Assembly: GCA_963422685.1 (NCBI GenBank)
Contig: OY730442.1
Coordinates: forward strand, 62,001 to 126,000
Direction of reading: 5' to 3'
DNA length: 64,000 nt
Origin: Spongiihabitans sp963422685
GTDB taxonomy: Bacteria; Pseudomonadota; Gammaproteobacteria; Arenicellales; Poriferihabitantaceae
Of this stretch, positions 33,484 through 42,376 are shown piece after piece. Each line of letters begins with the position of its first letter. The first letter of the stretch is position 1. Below the pieces are notes generated by a model. The model ran no database searches. It had not been told where the DNA came from and worked only from the letters and a program-made list of their open reading frames with translations. Position numbers and translations under genes: made by a program.

Positions 33484-35034
33484 GTGGCTAAAAAATCAAT
33501 AGATAAATGGCAATTTGGTGACTTTCAGACACCTGTTGATCTTGCAAGAAAAGTTGTTGCGGTTCTAAAACGAAATCATGGGATTAATCCTGCTGTCATT
33601 ATTGAGCCCACTTGCGGAAAAGGTGCGTTTGTCCGTGCCTCATATGAAGGTTTCAAGAATTCTAATATTCTTGGCTTTGAAATTAATCCTGGGTATGTTG
33701 ACGAAGCGAATTCGTCCCTGGGGGAAATTTCCGCAACAAATCGCGTGGCAATTAATAAAGCTGATTTTTTCGGTACTGACTGGAATAAAACTATATCTGA
33801 ACTGCAAGGTTACATCCTTATAATAGGTAATCCTCCCTGGGTTACAAGCAGTGAGTTGGGTATTCTCAACAGCAAAAACCTTCCTGAAAAATCTAACTTT
33901 CAGAATCGGAAAGGTATTGAAGCTATTACAGGTTCAGGTAATTTCGATATTTCAGAATGGATGCTATTGCAACATGTTGATTGGCTATTAAATCGAGAAG
34001 GTGCCATAGCTTTTCTATGTAAGTATGCGGTTGCGCGTAAAGTAATGCGGCAAGTCAGGCAGCGCGCAGAACATCGTTTCTTCGGACATATCTATCCAAT
34101 TGACGCGAAAGAGCATTTTGATGCAGCGGTAGAGGCTTGCCTTTTTATCTTGACAACAGATACCGGAAATACTGATTGTGAAGTTTATGAATCATTAGAA
34201 TCGATAGAACCTTCACATTTTATTGGTGAGAGAGACGGTTATATTGTCAGTGACATTATTAATTACGAGAAGTGGAGGCACTTGACAGGGCAAGACCCAA
34301 GATACATTTGGCGCTCTGGAATAAAACATGATTGTTCAAAGATTATGGAGTTGGAATCACTTGATGGTGGATACAAAAATGGACTTGGTGAGATTATCAA
34401 GTGTGAAGATGATTATATTTACCCTTTACTAAAGAGTTCGGATATTGGAAACGGAAGAATAAAAGCATATAGAAAGGTAGTTTTAATAACTCAAAAGTCC
34501 GTTGGCGAAGATACTTCTGAAATCAAAAGAATCGCACCAAATACATGGAAATATTTGGTTGAACACCGGGAATATTTGGATAAACGCAGAAGTTCAATTT
34601 ACAAAAACAAACCAGAATTTTCTGTGTTTGGTATAGGTGCTTACTCCTTTAAGCGATGGAAGATCGCAATTTCCGGCCTGTATAAAAAGCTGAAATTCAG
34701 TCTTGTCGGGCCATTAGATGGGAAAATTGTATCATTTGACGATACCATAAATTTTTTATCATTTGATACCGAAGAAGAAGCTGTATTTATCTATCGCTTA
34801 ATTACATCTACACCCGCTCTTGAATTTCTTGAGTCAATGATATTCTGGGATGAGAAGCGCCCGATCACCGCGCAAATCTTAAGAAGGCTATCAATTAAAG
34901 AAGTGGCGATAGAGCTTGGAGAGTTTTCACAATACCAAGAATGGGGACAAACTCAATTGAACACTTTTACTGGGCAAATGGAACTCGGAATTGCCGAAAT
35001 AAACTCAAAATATAAGTCAAGGGCCAGCAGCTAA
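33484..35034 (+). CDS. DNA adenine-N6 methyltransferase of the restriction-modification locus
   Basis: The 516-residue protein has SAM motif I (IIEPTCGKGAFV, about residue 40), motif IV GNPPW near residue 117, and the target-recognition region in its C-terminal half, as in gamma-class N6-adenine methyltransferases. It should protect host sites from the nuclease encoded immediately upstream. Start codon would be GTG 33484. An overlapping frame from ATG 33425 encodes MVELSRKPEQYLVSQ and continues to VEQWLKNQ before a stop at 33501-33503; it meets this gene at a run of six A (33490-33495), so a one-base shift may have split off the true N terminus. Confidence 0.85.
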   Translation: MAKKSIDKWQFGDFQTPVDLARKVVAVLKRNHGINPAVIIEPTCGKGAFVRASYEGFKNSNILGFEINPGYVDEANSSLGEISATNRVAINKADFFGTDWNKTISELQGYILIIGNPPWVTSSELGILNSKNLPEKSNFQNRKGIEAITGSGNFDISEWMLLQHVDWLLNREGAIAFLCKYAVARKVMRQVRQRAEHRFFGHIYPIDAKEHFDAAVEACLFILTTDTGNTDCEVYESLESIEPSHFIGERDGYIVSDIINYEKWRHLTGQDPRYIWRSGIKHDCSKIMELESLDGGYKNGLGEIIKCEDDYIYPLLKSSDIGNGRIKAYRKVVLITQKSVGEDTSEIKRIAPNTWKYLVEHREYLDKRRSSIYKNKPEFSVFGIGAYSFKRWKIAISGLYKKLKFSLVGPLDGKIVSFDDTINFLSFDTEEEAVFIYRLITSTPALEFLESMIFWDEKRPITAQILRRLSIKEVAIELGEFSQYQEWGQTQLNTFTGQMELGIAEINSKYKSRASS

Positions 35035-35362
35035 AATGTCCTTAATGCCAACCCCCCCCACTTCCGACCTGAGCCGTTCGTTGCGGCGAAGACATTGAAA
35101 TTTGTTCGCCACGTTGCTCATCGCACTGGCCTTCGCTGCTACCTATACCTCATCCGCAGGAGCCTTTTCTAAATCTGACCTCAAAACCATTCCGGTATTT
35201 GGCGGGGCGGTCTGGTCTGACGTGGTTCAATTTGTGCGCTTACTTTTGATGGAGCGAAGCGCAGACGCACAATTATGTTACCAGGCTATATGCGCTTTTC
35301 ACGACGCTCGCAATATCTGCTACTCGGGGTAAAGAAGAAAGGAAACACCATCCGTCAGCTTG
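35035..35362. other. Intergenic stretch at the right edge of the defence island
   Basis: These 328 bp contain a run of eight C (35052-35059) and only short open frames. One from TTG 35102 has a hydrophobic beginning but no homology I recognise. No att repeat, tRNA or transposase end was found. It separates the AT-rich methyltransferase from the lut operon and is probably decayed island DNA. Confidence 0.4.
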
Positions 35363-36064
35363 TCAGGCGCTTGCATTCTTTATTAAACCCGAATCTATGG
35401 GTTGATTTACTCCGCCATTCTGCATCGCAATATTCCTTGAGTCTTTAATGATCAATACATGGAATTTTTTTGGGCCGTGGGCTCCATAGACAATGGTCTG
35501 CTCAATATCGGCGGTTTTTGAGGGGCCGGTTATAAAATTGACAGCGCGGGGTTGTTGTTTGACTAACGGCCAGAACTGTTCCATTGCGGGCACCAACCGG
35601 GATTCCGGCAGCACCACAATATTCACTTCCGGGAGAAAGTTCAGGGTCACCGGCGATTGCGCCGAGGACACCATTGCAATGGTTCCGGTTTCGGCAATTC
35701 CGGCATACGCCATGGTTACCGAAACACGATCCGGTTTTTCTGCTTTGCCCCAGGTCGCATCCACACCGCTTTGCTGCCAGTGCAGCCTGGTTAGGTTCTC
35801 ATCCGGGGCCGCAATTACCCGTAATTCCAGGTGAATGCCCTGCAAATAACACATGACAGCGTTTGGCACTTCATCCATATTCGCCAGAATATTCCAAGTG
35901 CCGTGGACTTGCTCCAACATCTGTAAAAAGTGCGCCGTTTTATTCGACCAGAAGTCCACGTCATATTCCGGCGATGGAATTTGAATATTAAAATCGGGCG
36001 CTGCCTCCGCTGTAGATCCATTCCGGGCCTGAATTTCGGAAAGAATCGTTTGCCGCGCACTCAT
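35363..36064 (-). CDS. lutC: Lactate utilization protein C (LUD domain)
   Basis: Subunit of the LutABC L-lactate dehydrogenase complex, a cytoplasmic Fe-S system oxidising lactate to pyruvate. The 233-residue protein is one LUD domain, recognised by VSVTMAYAGIAETGTIAMVS and the closing GPSKTADIEQTIVYGAHGPK. Its ATG overlaps the lutB stop as ATGA. It is the last gene of pyrF-lutA-lutB-lutC. Neither a lactate permease nor a lutR regulator is next to it. Confidence 0.93.
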   Translation of the reverse strand: MSARQTILSEIQARNGSTAEAAPDFNIQIPSPEYDVDFWSNKTAHFLQMLEQVHGTWNILANMDEVPNAVMCYLQGIHLELRVIAAPDENLTRLHWQQSGVDATWGKAEKPDRVSVTMAYAGIAETGTIAMVSSAQSPVTLNFLPEVNIVVLPESRLVPAMEQFWPLVKQQPRAVNFITGPSKTADIEQTIVYGAHGPKKFHVLIIKDSRNIAMQNGGVNQPIDSGLIKNASA

Positions 36065-37515
36065 TTATTTTTAGCCCCGGATTTTTGCCGAACCTGCCAG
36101 AGATTCTGAAATGTAGTGCGGGCCGGTGCGGGAAAATCCCTGGTCATGGTCCAGGGCTGCGCCAGCGGCAGTCGGCCGAATCGCCCTTTTGGCAACCCGG
36201 TTGAAGATTTAATCCTGGCACATACCGCGAGCATTGAAATTAACATGCCGGTGATCTTGCGGTAGAGGCCGGGACGTTTTGCCAGGCTAAACCAGATTCG
36301 CAATCCCAGTTTACTCATCCAGGATGTATATCCTGAATCGACCAGGTCAGACCGATGCTGTCGAAGTAATTCCGGCAGCGGGATTTTCACCGGGCAGACG
36401 GTTTCACACCGACCATTCAGCGTGCATGCATTAGGCAGGTCCATGGCATTTTTTCGCCCGGCCAGGATGGGCGTAAGCACAGAGCCCATGGGACCAGGAT
36501 ATACCCAGCCATAGGCATGCCCGCCTATGCTGGTATAAACCGGGCAATGATTCAAACAGGCGCCGCAGCGAATACAGCGAAGAATTTCCTGATAGCGGCT
36601 ATTGAGCAAATTTGAGCGACCGTTATCCAGTAGCAGCACATGAAATTCTTCCGGGCCGTCCACATCAATGGCGCGCTTCGGCCCGGAAAAAACAGAGGTA
36701 TACACACTCATGATTTGCCCGGTGGCGCTGCGGCCCAGCAGCCGCAAAAATCCGCCCAGAGAAACCATGTCCGGGATTACCTTTTCAAGGCTGGCAATGA
36801 CGATATGTACTGTGGGCAGCGTGGCGGTGAGGTCGCCATTACCCTCATTAGTTACGATCACAGCTGAGCCAGTGTCGGCCACTAAAAAGTTCGCGCCGGT
36901 AATCCCTACATCGGCGCGGCAAAAATGGTCGCGCAGTATCTCCCGCGCCTGATTCACAATATCCTCGTGCCTGGTCACTTTTCCGGCATAACCGAGTTTT
37001 GCATGATGCCGATGGAATAATTCGGTCACATCTTGTCTAGATTTATGCACCGCAGGCGCGATGATGTGGCTGGGTGATTCTTTCGCCAGTTGGATAATAT
37101 ATTCCCCCAAATCGGTCTCGACCACTTCATATCCCTGCTGTTCCAATGACTTGTTGGTTGCCGCTTCTTCGCTGACCATGGACTTTCCCTTGATGATCTT
37201 TTTGGCATTGGCCCGGGCGCAAATATCCAGGATTATATTGTTTGCTTCTTCGCCATTTTTTGCCCAATGCACCCGACCACCCTGCTCGATTACCTTGCGT
37301 TCGAATCGGCACAGGTAATAACCCAAATGTTTCAGGGTATGATCCTTAACCTGCTCGCCATAACTGCGATACGCTGCAAAGTTTTTAAGTTTTGCAACGG
37401 AATTTTTTCGGGTGTTGACAAACCCGCCTTCGGCCCGGCCCAGCGCAGCGCGTAAATCATCATTGAGTAATGCGGTTTTGGAAGCGGATCTAAATTCCCG
37501 GGACCGCACTTCCAT
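36061..37515 (-). CDS. lutB: Lactate utilization protein B (Fe-S, LUD domain)
   Basis: Central Fe-S subunit of LutABC. The frame stays open to 37626, but ATG 37515 overlaps the lutA stop (TAATG) and gives the normal start MEVRSREFRSASKTAL, so I place it there (484 residues). The N-terminal LUD domain has KGKSMVSEE and GANFLVADTGSAVIVTNEGN; the C-terminal part has two 4Fe-4S motifs, CIRCGACLNHCPVY and CTLNGRCETVCPVKI. In the second, the first two cysteines are separated by four residues with one spacing altered (CxxxxxC), as usual in LutB. Confidence 0.94.
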   Translation of the reverse strand: MEVRSREFRSASKTALLNDDLRAALGRAEGGFVNTRKNSVAKLKNFAAYRSYGEQVKDHTLKHLGYYLCRFERKVIEQGGRVHWAKNGEEANNIILDICARANAKKIIKGKSMVSEEAATNKSLEQQGYEVVETDLGEYIIQLAKESPSHIIAPAVHKSRQDVTELFHRHHAKLGYAGKVTRHEDIVNQAREILRDHFCRADVGITGANFLVADTGSAVIVTNEGNGDLTATLPTVHIVIASLEKVIPDMVSLGGFLRLLGRSATGQIMSVYTSVFSGPKRAIDVDGPEEFHVLLLDNGRSNLLNSRYQEILRCIRCGACLNHCPVYTSIGGHAYGWVYPGPMGSVLTPILAGRKNAMDLPNACTLNGRCETVCPVKIPLPELLRQHRSDLVDSGYTSWMSKLGLRIWFSLAKRPGLYRKITGMLISMLAVCARIKSSTGLPKGRFGRLPLAQPWTMTRDFPAPARTTFQNLWQVRQKSGAKNK

Positions 37516-38303
37516 TACTCGGCCACTCCCGCAGCAGGTTTCCGGTTCAATAAAAGCTCGGCAAAGTGATATACCCGGACTGGTTTTGCACAACGCTTCA
37601 GCCTTCCCGCCAGGTGGATCAGGCATCCCAGATCACCACCAATCAGCACATCGGCGCCGGTTTTTTCAATTCCGCTGATTTTATTGTCCGCCAATCGAGT
37701 GGAAATTTCCGGATATTTGATGCAAAAGATTCCACCGAAGCCGCAGCAAATCTCTGAATTGCTCATTTCTTCCACCACAATATCTGCATACTGCGCCAGC
37801 ATTTTTCGCGGCTGTGCGCGAATACCCAGTTCTCGCAACCCGGAACAGGCATCATGGTAGGTGAATTTTTTATGTGAAAACGGATGTTTATCTTTTTCAT
37901 CTTCATGCAAATCTGCCGTATCCGGTTCCACTTTCATTATATCCACCAAAAACTGCGAAAGCTCGAATGTTTTATCCGCCAGCGTCTGTGCACGCTGCGG
38001 CCAACCCGGGTCGTGCGCTAACAACTGCGGGTAATGCGCTTTAATCATCGCCGCGCAGGAACCGGATGGCGCCACCACATAGTCCAAACCCTCGAATTGG
38101 GCAATGACATTTTTCGCCAGTGCACGGGCTTTTGATCGATCGCCGCTGTTATAGGCCGGCTGGCCGCAACAACTTTGCGCCGGCACCGAAACCCTGCATC
38201 CGCTGTTTTCGATTAAATCCGCCGCGGCGAATCCTGTCTGAGGCCGCAACAAATCCACCAGGCAGGTAACAAACAGACCGACATGATGCCCGCTATTGGT
38301 CAT
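37515..38303 (-). CDS. lutA: Lactate utilization protein A (Fe-S oxidoreductase)
   Basis: Cysteine-rich subunit of LutABC. ATG 38303 overlaps the pyrF stop codon (ATGA) and gives the usual start with VGLFVTCLVDLLRPQTG; the longer open frame to 38342 would lie inside pyrF. The 262-residue protein has two CCG domains, SCCGQPAYNSGD and ICCGFGGIFCIKYPEIS, of the heterodisulfide-reductase type. These hold Fe-S clusters that carry electrons onward. Confidence 0.94.
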   Translation of the reverse strand: MTNSGHHVGLFVTCLVDLLRPQTGFAAADLIENSGCRVSVPAQSCCGQPAYNSGDRSKARALAKNVIAQFEGLDYVVAPSGSCAAMIKAHYPQLLAHDPGWPQRAQTLADKTFELSQFLVDIMKVEPDTADLHEDEKDKHPFSHKKFTYHDACSGLRELGIRAQPRKMLAQYADIVVEEMSNSEICCGFGGIFCIKYPEISTRLADNKISGIEKTGADVLIGGDLGCLIHLAGRLKRCAKPVRVYHFAELLLNRKPAAGVAE

Positions 38304-39130
38304 ACTGAAAACGCATTGCGGTATTGATTTATTTCCCGGCAAATGCGTCGGGCCTGCTTTGCGGCGGCGTTGGGAAAATCCGCATCCTGACTTGCAAATA
38401 TCACACTTCGGGATGCGTTGATTATCAATCCGGTTCGATTTGTCGTCAGGCCATTTTTAACCACGCTTTTAATCTCTCCTCCCTGGGCGCCGATTCCGGG
38501 AATCAACAGCGGCATCTCGCCGACTATTTGTCGCACTTCGCCAATGGCGGGCGGGCAGGTCGCACCAACCACCAGGGCAACGTTATTATTTTTATTCCAT
38601 TGCGCAGCGGCCAGATTCGCCACATGCGCATAAACCGGCTGGCCGCCGCTGGTCAATTGCTGAAAATCTCTGCTCCCGGGATTCGAGGTGCGGCACAGTA
38701 CGATCACGCCGCGGTCCGCGTATCGTAAAAAAGGTGCAACAGTGTCACCACCCATATACGGATTAACCGTTACCGCGTCCGCCTGATAGCGTTCAAAGGC
38801 TTCGAGTGCATACATGCGTGCGGTGGCGCCAATATCCCCGCGCTTTGCATCGAGAATAACCGGAATGTCCGGGTATGCGGATTTTATGTATCGGATGGTT
38901 TTTTCCAACTGGGCTTCGGCGCCAAAAGCGGCATAACAGGCCACTTGGGGTTTGAATGCGCAGACCCATTGCGCGGTGGCATCAATAATTTCTTTATTGA
39001 ATAAATATAGCGGCTGTTTGCCACTTTTTATTGATTTGGGCATTCTGTCGCTGTCCGGGTCCAGACCGACGCACAGCAAAGAATGCTGTTGCTCCCAGCG
39101 ATTTGACAGTTTTTTATAAAAGCCTGACAT
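38300..39130 (-). CDS. pyrF: Orotidine 5'-phosphate decarboxylase (type 2)
   Basis: Last step of UMP synthesis. The 276-residue protein (from ATG 39130; a GTG lies three codons upstream) has the catalytic DAKRGDIG (K96) typical of the longer PyrF subfamily 2, the substrate loop MGGDTVAPFL and the phosphate-binding PGIGAQGG. Type 1 enzymes of Enterobacteria are shorter (about 245). It is the first gene of the chain with lutABC and overlaps lutA by four bases, an unusual pairing. Confidence 0.95.
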   Translation of the reverse strand: MSGFYKKLSNRWEQQHSLLCVGLDPDSDRMPKSIKSGKQPLYLFNKEIIDATAQWVCAFKPQVACYAAFGAEAQLEKTIRYIKSAYPDIPVILDAKRGDIGATARMYALEAFERYQADAVTVNPYMGGDTVAPFLRYADRGVIVLCRTSNPGSRDFQQLTSGGQPVYAHVANLAAAQWNKNNNVALVVGATCPPAIGEVRQIVGEMPLLIPGIGAQGGEIKSVVKNGLTTNRTGLIINASRSVIFASQDADFPNAAAKQARRICREINQYRNAFSV

Positions 39131-39375
39131 TTGACCCACAGAACAATCCGGTTTAATGGTGGTAACGCACTCAAAGTGGCGGATATTCTAACCTTTTGTC
39201 CCCGGGGAAAACGACGCAATTAACCAGGCGCCGGCATATGGCTGTGCTCCGCAATTGCGGGGTTCGCTTCCTGCAATCCTCGCGTATACTCGCAGACACA
39301 GCGGTTTCGCGCGGTGTGCTCCCCGGGGAAATCCTGATGAATCAACGCTCTTGTTGTAGCCATCGGCAACCAGAT

Positions 39376-39459
39376 TCAATCATCATGAAAGATTGTCATA
39401 TTGCTGTCCCAGTACTTGAACACCTGCGCCCAAAAATCCACCCAACGGCGCAGGGCTTC
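39376..39459 (-). pseudogene. Fragment similar to the 5' part of the MltD-like gene
   Basis: Read on the minus strand, this encodes EALRRWVDFWAQVFKYWDSN followed by MTIFHDD and a stop. The MltD-like protein at 40451-42268 contains HRRVDFWVQVFRQWDSDV and AIFHDPEV near residue 50. The DNA is also similar over about 77 bp (against 42057-42135). No other part of the paralog is seen. The rest of the 338-bp gap 39131-39468 holds no gene I can support. Confidence 0.7.
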
Positions 39460-39468
39460 TCAGAATAA

Positions 39469-40281
39469 ATGCTGCCTTATATTCTCGAACCCGGCGAATT
39501 ATCCGCGAAACTAAACGATAATCATCTTCTGGTTATAGACCTAGGAAGCGGCGAGCAATATCAGCACGGCCATATTCCAGGCGCGGTGCATTTAGACGTT
39601 GGAAAGCTTCGGCTCGGAAAACCGCCCGCGCCCGGTGTATTACCCGATCTAAAAGAACTTGAAAATACCTTTAAATTCATTGGGTTAAGTGAAAATAATC
39701 ATGTGGTTACTTATGATCACGAGTTCAATGTCGGAGCCAGTCGGCTGTTGTGGACTCTGGAAGCGGCCGGGCACACTAGACATTCATTGTTGAATGGCGG
39801 AATGACCGCCTGGCGTGCGGCAGGTTTTGATTTGCAAATCGAACCAAATGTACCCGTCCCGGGAGATTTCAGACTGGTATTTGAACCGGATGTTCTGGCC
39901 GATAAACATTATGTGCTGGAGTCAATCACCAACCCGGATAGCGAAATTCTGGATGCACGCTCGCCGCAGGAATTTAATGGCATCAAGTCTCCATCACTGC
40001 GGCATGGTCATATCCCCGGCGCAAAAAACCTGAACTGGCTGGATACCATTGACCTGAACAGCAGGAAATTCAAACCCCGCGACCAGCTAACGGCGCTGGT
40101 TCATCACCGTGGCTTTCCCAGCGATAAGGAAATTATCGTGCATTGCCAAACCCATCAGCGCTCTTCGCACAGCTTCGTCATGCTCCGCTCACTCGGATTC
40201 AAACGTATCAGAGGCTATGCCGGCTCCTGGTCCGAATGGGGAAACGATCCTCAATTACCCATCATTCAGGAGTCGGTTTAA
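39469..40281 (+). CDS. Two-domain sulfurtransferase (rhodanese)
   Basis: Transfers sulfane sulfur, for example from thiosulfate or 3-mercaptopyruvate. The 270-residue protein has two rhodanese domains: an inactive N-terminal one (LLVIDLGSGEQYQHGHIPGAVHL) and a C-terminal one with the catalytic C226 in VHCQTHQRSSHS. The HGHIPGA motif occurs in both halves. The loop CQTHQRS differs from CRKGVT (rhodanese) and CGSGVT (mercaptopyruvate sulfurtransferase), so the donor is uncertain. The protein is probably cytoplasmic: no signal peptide. Confidence 0.9.
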   Translation: MLPYILEPGELSAKLNDNHLLVIDLGSGEQYQHGHIPGAVHLDVGKLRLGKPPAPGVLPDLKELENTFKFIGLSENNHVVTYDHEFNVGASRLLWTLEAAGHTRHSLLNGGMTAWRAAGFDLQIEPNVPVPGDFRLVFEPDVLADKHYVLESITNPDSEILDARSPQEFNGIKSPSLRHGHIPGAKNLNWLDTIDLNSRKFKPRDQLTALVHHRGFPSDKEIIVHCQTHQRSSHSFVMLRSLGFKRIRGYAGSWSEWGNDPQLPIIQESV

Positions 40282-40450
40282 TCGGCCCCGGCCAGTTTGC
40301 CGGACACGGCCGCGCCTGAGTCTCGTCCTGAATCTGTAATAATCCTGGCAGGAATCTACCGGATAACTTGCAGACTGCATCCATTAAAATGCGTCCCAAC
40401 CTGCTTTTCCCCAATTTTGATCACAAAATTGCCCGATTGACCTGCACCAA

Positions 40451-42268
40451 TTATTCCACCGTTTCTATGGTACCGGGCGCTTCCAGCCCCGGGATTTTCA
40501 GCTTCTGGCCGGGGAAAATTGTCGCCTTGCTGTTCAGGTTGTTAATGGCGATGAGTTCGGAGCAGCCTGCGCCATAGCGGCCAGCGATGGCACAGGCGAA
40601 ATCACCTTTTCTAACCCGGTATAAATTGTTTTCATCCAGCCCGGATATGCGGTTCGATATGCCCGGGATAATCAGTTTTTGATCAATGTAGATGGTTGCC
40701 TTGCGGCCCAGTTGATTCACGCGGGTCAACAAGCCGCAGCCGAGATTAAATCTTGCGGCGATGCCGCAGGCGGTGTCGCCCGTTTTTACCCGATATATTC
40801 GTTCCGATTGGGGTTGATTCGCCGCGACCAGTTGCCGGTTCGGGATCGCACTCGTTGTTTCTGCCGCCGCAACGGGTTTTTTCGGGATAGACAATGTCTG
40901 GCCAATTTTGATGACGGCTTTGTTCCCCAGCCGATTTGCATTGATTAATTCCCGGCAATTTACTCTTAACGCTCTGGCGATGCCGCAGGCGGTGTCGCCT
41001 TTTCGCACCAGATAATTATCCGACCCCGGCGCAGTTATTTCCGGCGCCATGGCGGCCAGTTCTATTATCGCCGATTGGTATCCATCCTGCCGATACGGAA
41101 GTTTTAACCGATAACCGGCCGGAACCATTCTCCAGCCATGCCATACAAATCGGGTCAATCCCGGATTCAGCGACTTTAAGGCCGACTCATCCACTTTGAA
41201 AACCGATTTTATTCTGGAGATAGAGGTGGCCTGTTTCAGCATCCGGGTCTGGTATCGAATTTCTTCATCCTGAATAATGCTGCCAAAATACCTTTTCGCA
41301 TTCAGGGTGACATGACGCGCGGCGAGAAAGCTGGCATAGAAGTTTTTAACAGCGACCCGAAAGCGGGGGGATTTGTAGTTTTGCAACACCGTCAGATAAT
41401 CCGGTTTGATACTTGACATGGCCCGCCGCATACCATTTAACCCATAGTTATAGGAAGTAATTACAAATGGATATATTTCCTCAGCGGTTATACTGGGATC
41501 AATGGACCGGGCCAGCTCTGTCAATGACGATCTGGATTTCACCAGATACCTCGCCGCCGCATGGGTTGACGCATCAGGGTCCAGTCTTTCATCCATGGCG
41601 GCATTCAATTCCAGTCCAAGCCTCCTCGCTGTCCCCGGCATGATCTGCCACATTCCCGCAGCGCCCGCTTTGGAATAAGCGACAGGGTTATAAGAGGATT
41701 CAACCAGGGGCAGGTAGCGAATTTCCCGGGGAAGATGGTATTGCTGCAGAACCGTGTCCACCAGATAGTGATAGCGATTAAACCGCTGCAACCCTTTCAA
41801 AAAGCTGTCCCTGACGCCGCTTTGACAGCGAATACTGTTTGCAGCCTGGCGAATTTTCCTGGTATCTTGACTGCTAAACAACCCGGCCAGGTGGGCTTCA
41901 TCTGAACCGAATTTGCCGCCCAAATCCATTTTATCCGCCACATTTTCGAGTGCTTTTTTTATCCTGTTTCTTTCCCTTTTTATCTTCCTCCTCGCCTTTC
42001 TGCCGCACCCGTTTCCAGTATCCAGGAGCGCATAAACCCGCTCCGGCACTTCCGGGTCATGAAAGATTGCCACATCGCTGTCCCATTGCCTGAACACCTG
42101 CACCCAGAAATCCACTCGACGGTGCAGAGCTGCGGGGCATGGAAAGTTCTTGCTGCATTGTAAATCGTGCTGCGGAAGTAAATGATGTGCGTAAACAGCG
42201 TTTGCCGGTAACAGCGCAATAACCGGAATACAGGCTGAAGCGGCCAGCGCCAGACAAAGATTTTTCAT
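40451..42268 (-). CDS. mltD: Membrane-bound lytic murein transglycosylase D-like, three LysM domains
   Basis: Cleaves the glycan strands of peptidoglycan. The 605-residue protein starts with a signal peptide (MKNLCLALAASACIPVIALL), then a family-specific N-terminal region, an SLT domain from about residue 185 with the catalytic glutamate in RYLPLVESSYNP, plus AGAAGMWQIMPGTARRLGL and ITSYNYGLNGM, and three LysM repeats in the last 200 residues (YLVRKGDTACGIA, YRVKTGDTACGIA, YRVRKGDFACAIA). Each LysM has an unusual conserved Cys pair (TACGI...xxNCREL or GCGLL or GCSEL), possibly a disulfide. No lipobox cysteine is evident at the signal-peptide end, unlike E. coli MltD. Confidence 0.92.
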   Translation of the reverse strand: MKNLCLALAASACIPVIALLPANAVYAHHLLPQHDLQCSKNFPCPAALHRRVDFWVQVFRQWDSDVAIFHDPEVPERVYALLDTGNGCGRKARRKIKRERNRIKKALENVADKMDLGGKFGSDEAHLAGLFSSQDTRKIRQAANSIRCQSGVRDSFLKGLQRFNRYHYLVDTVLQQYHLPREIRYLPLVESSYNPVAYSKAGAAGMWQIMPGTARRLGLELNAAMDERLDPDASTHAAARYLVKSRSSLTELARSIDPSITAEEIYPFVITSYNYGLNGMRRAMSSIKPDYLTVLQNYKSPRFRVAVKNFYASFLAARHVTLNAKRYFGSIIQDEEIRYQTRMLKQATSISRIKSVFKVDESALKSLNPGLTRFVWHGWRMVPAGYRLKLPYRQDGYQSAIIELAAMAPEITAPGSDNYLVRKGDTACGIARALRVNCRELINANRLGNKAVIKIGQTLSIPKKPVAAAETTSAIPNRQLVAANQPQSERIYRVKTGDTACGIAARFNLGCGLLTRVNQLGRKATIYIDQKLIIPGISNRISGLDENNLYRVRKGDFACAIAGRYGAGCSELIAINNLNSKATIFPGQKLKIPGLEAPGTIETVE

Positions 42269-42376
42269 TTTTCGGGCATATACAGTATTGAGTGGGAAAC
42301 AAATAATGGATTTAAATTTGACGGGTGCAGTGGTTACGCATTATAACCGCTGATAAATGACCTTGAATTGAATACC

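Noticed and set aside
28077..35034. Prophage or integrative element
   Set aside because: No integrase, structural gene, tRNA border or flanking repeat was found; only restriction genes and IS/attC traces.
35102..35332. Open frame with hydrophobic start at the right island edge
   Set aside because: Starts at TTG without a ribosome site and resembles nothing; composition does not suggest a protein.
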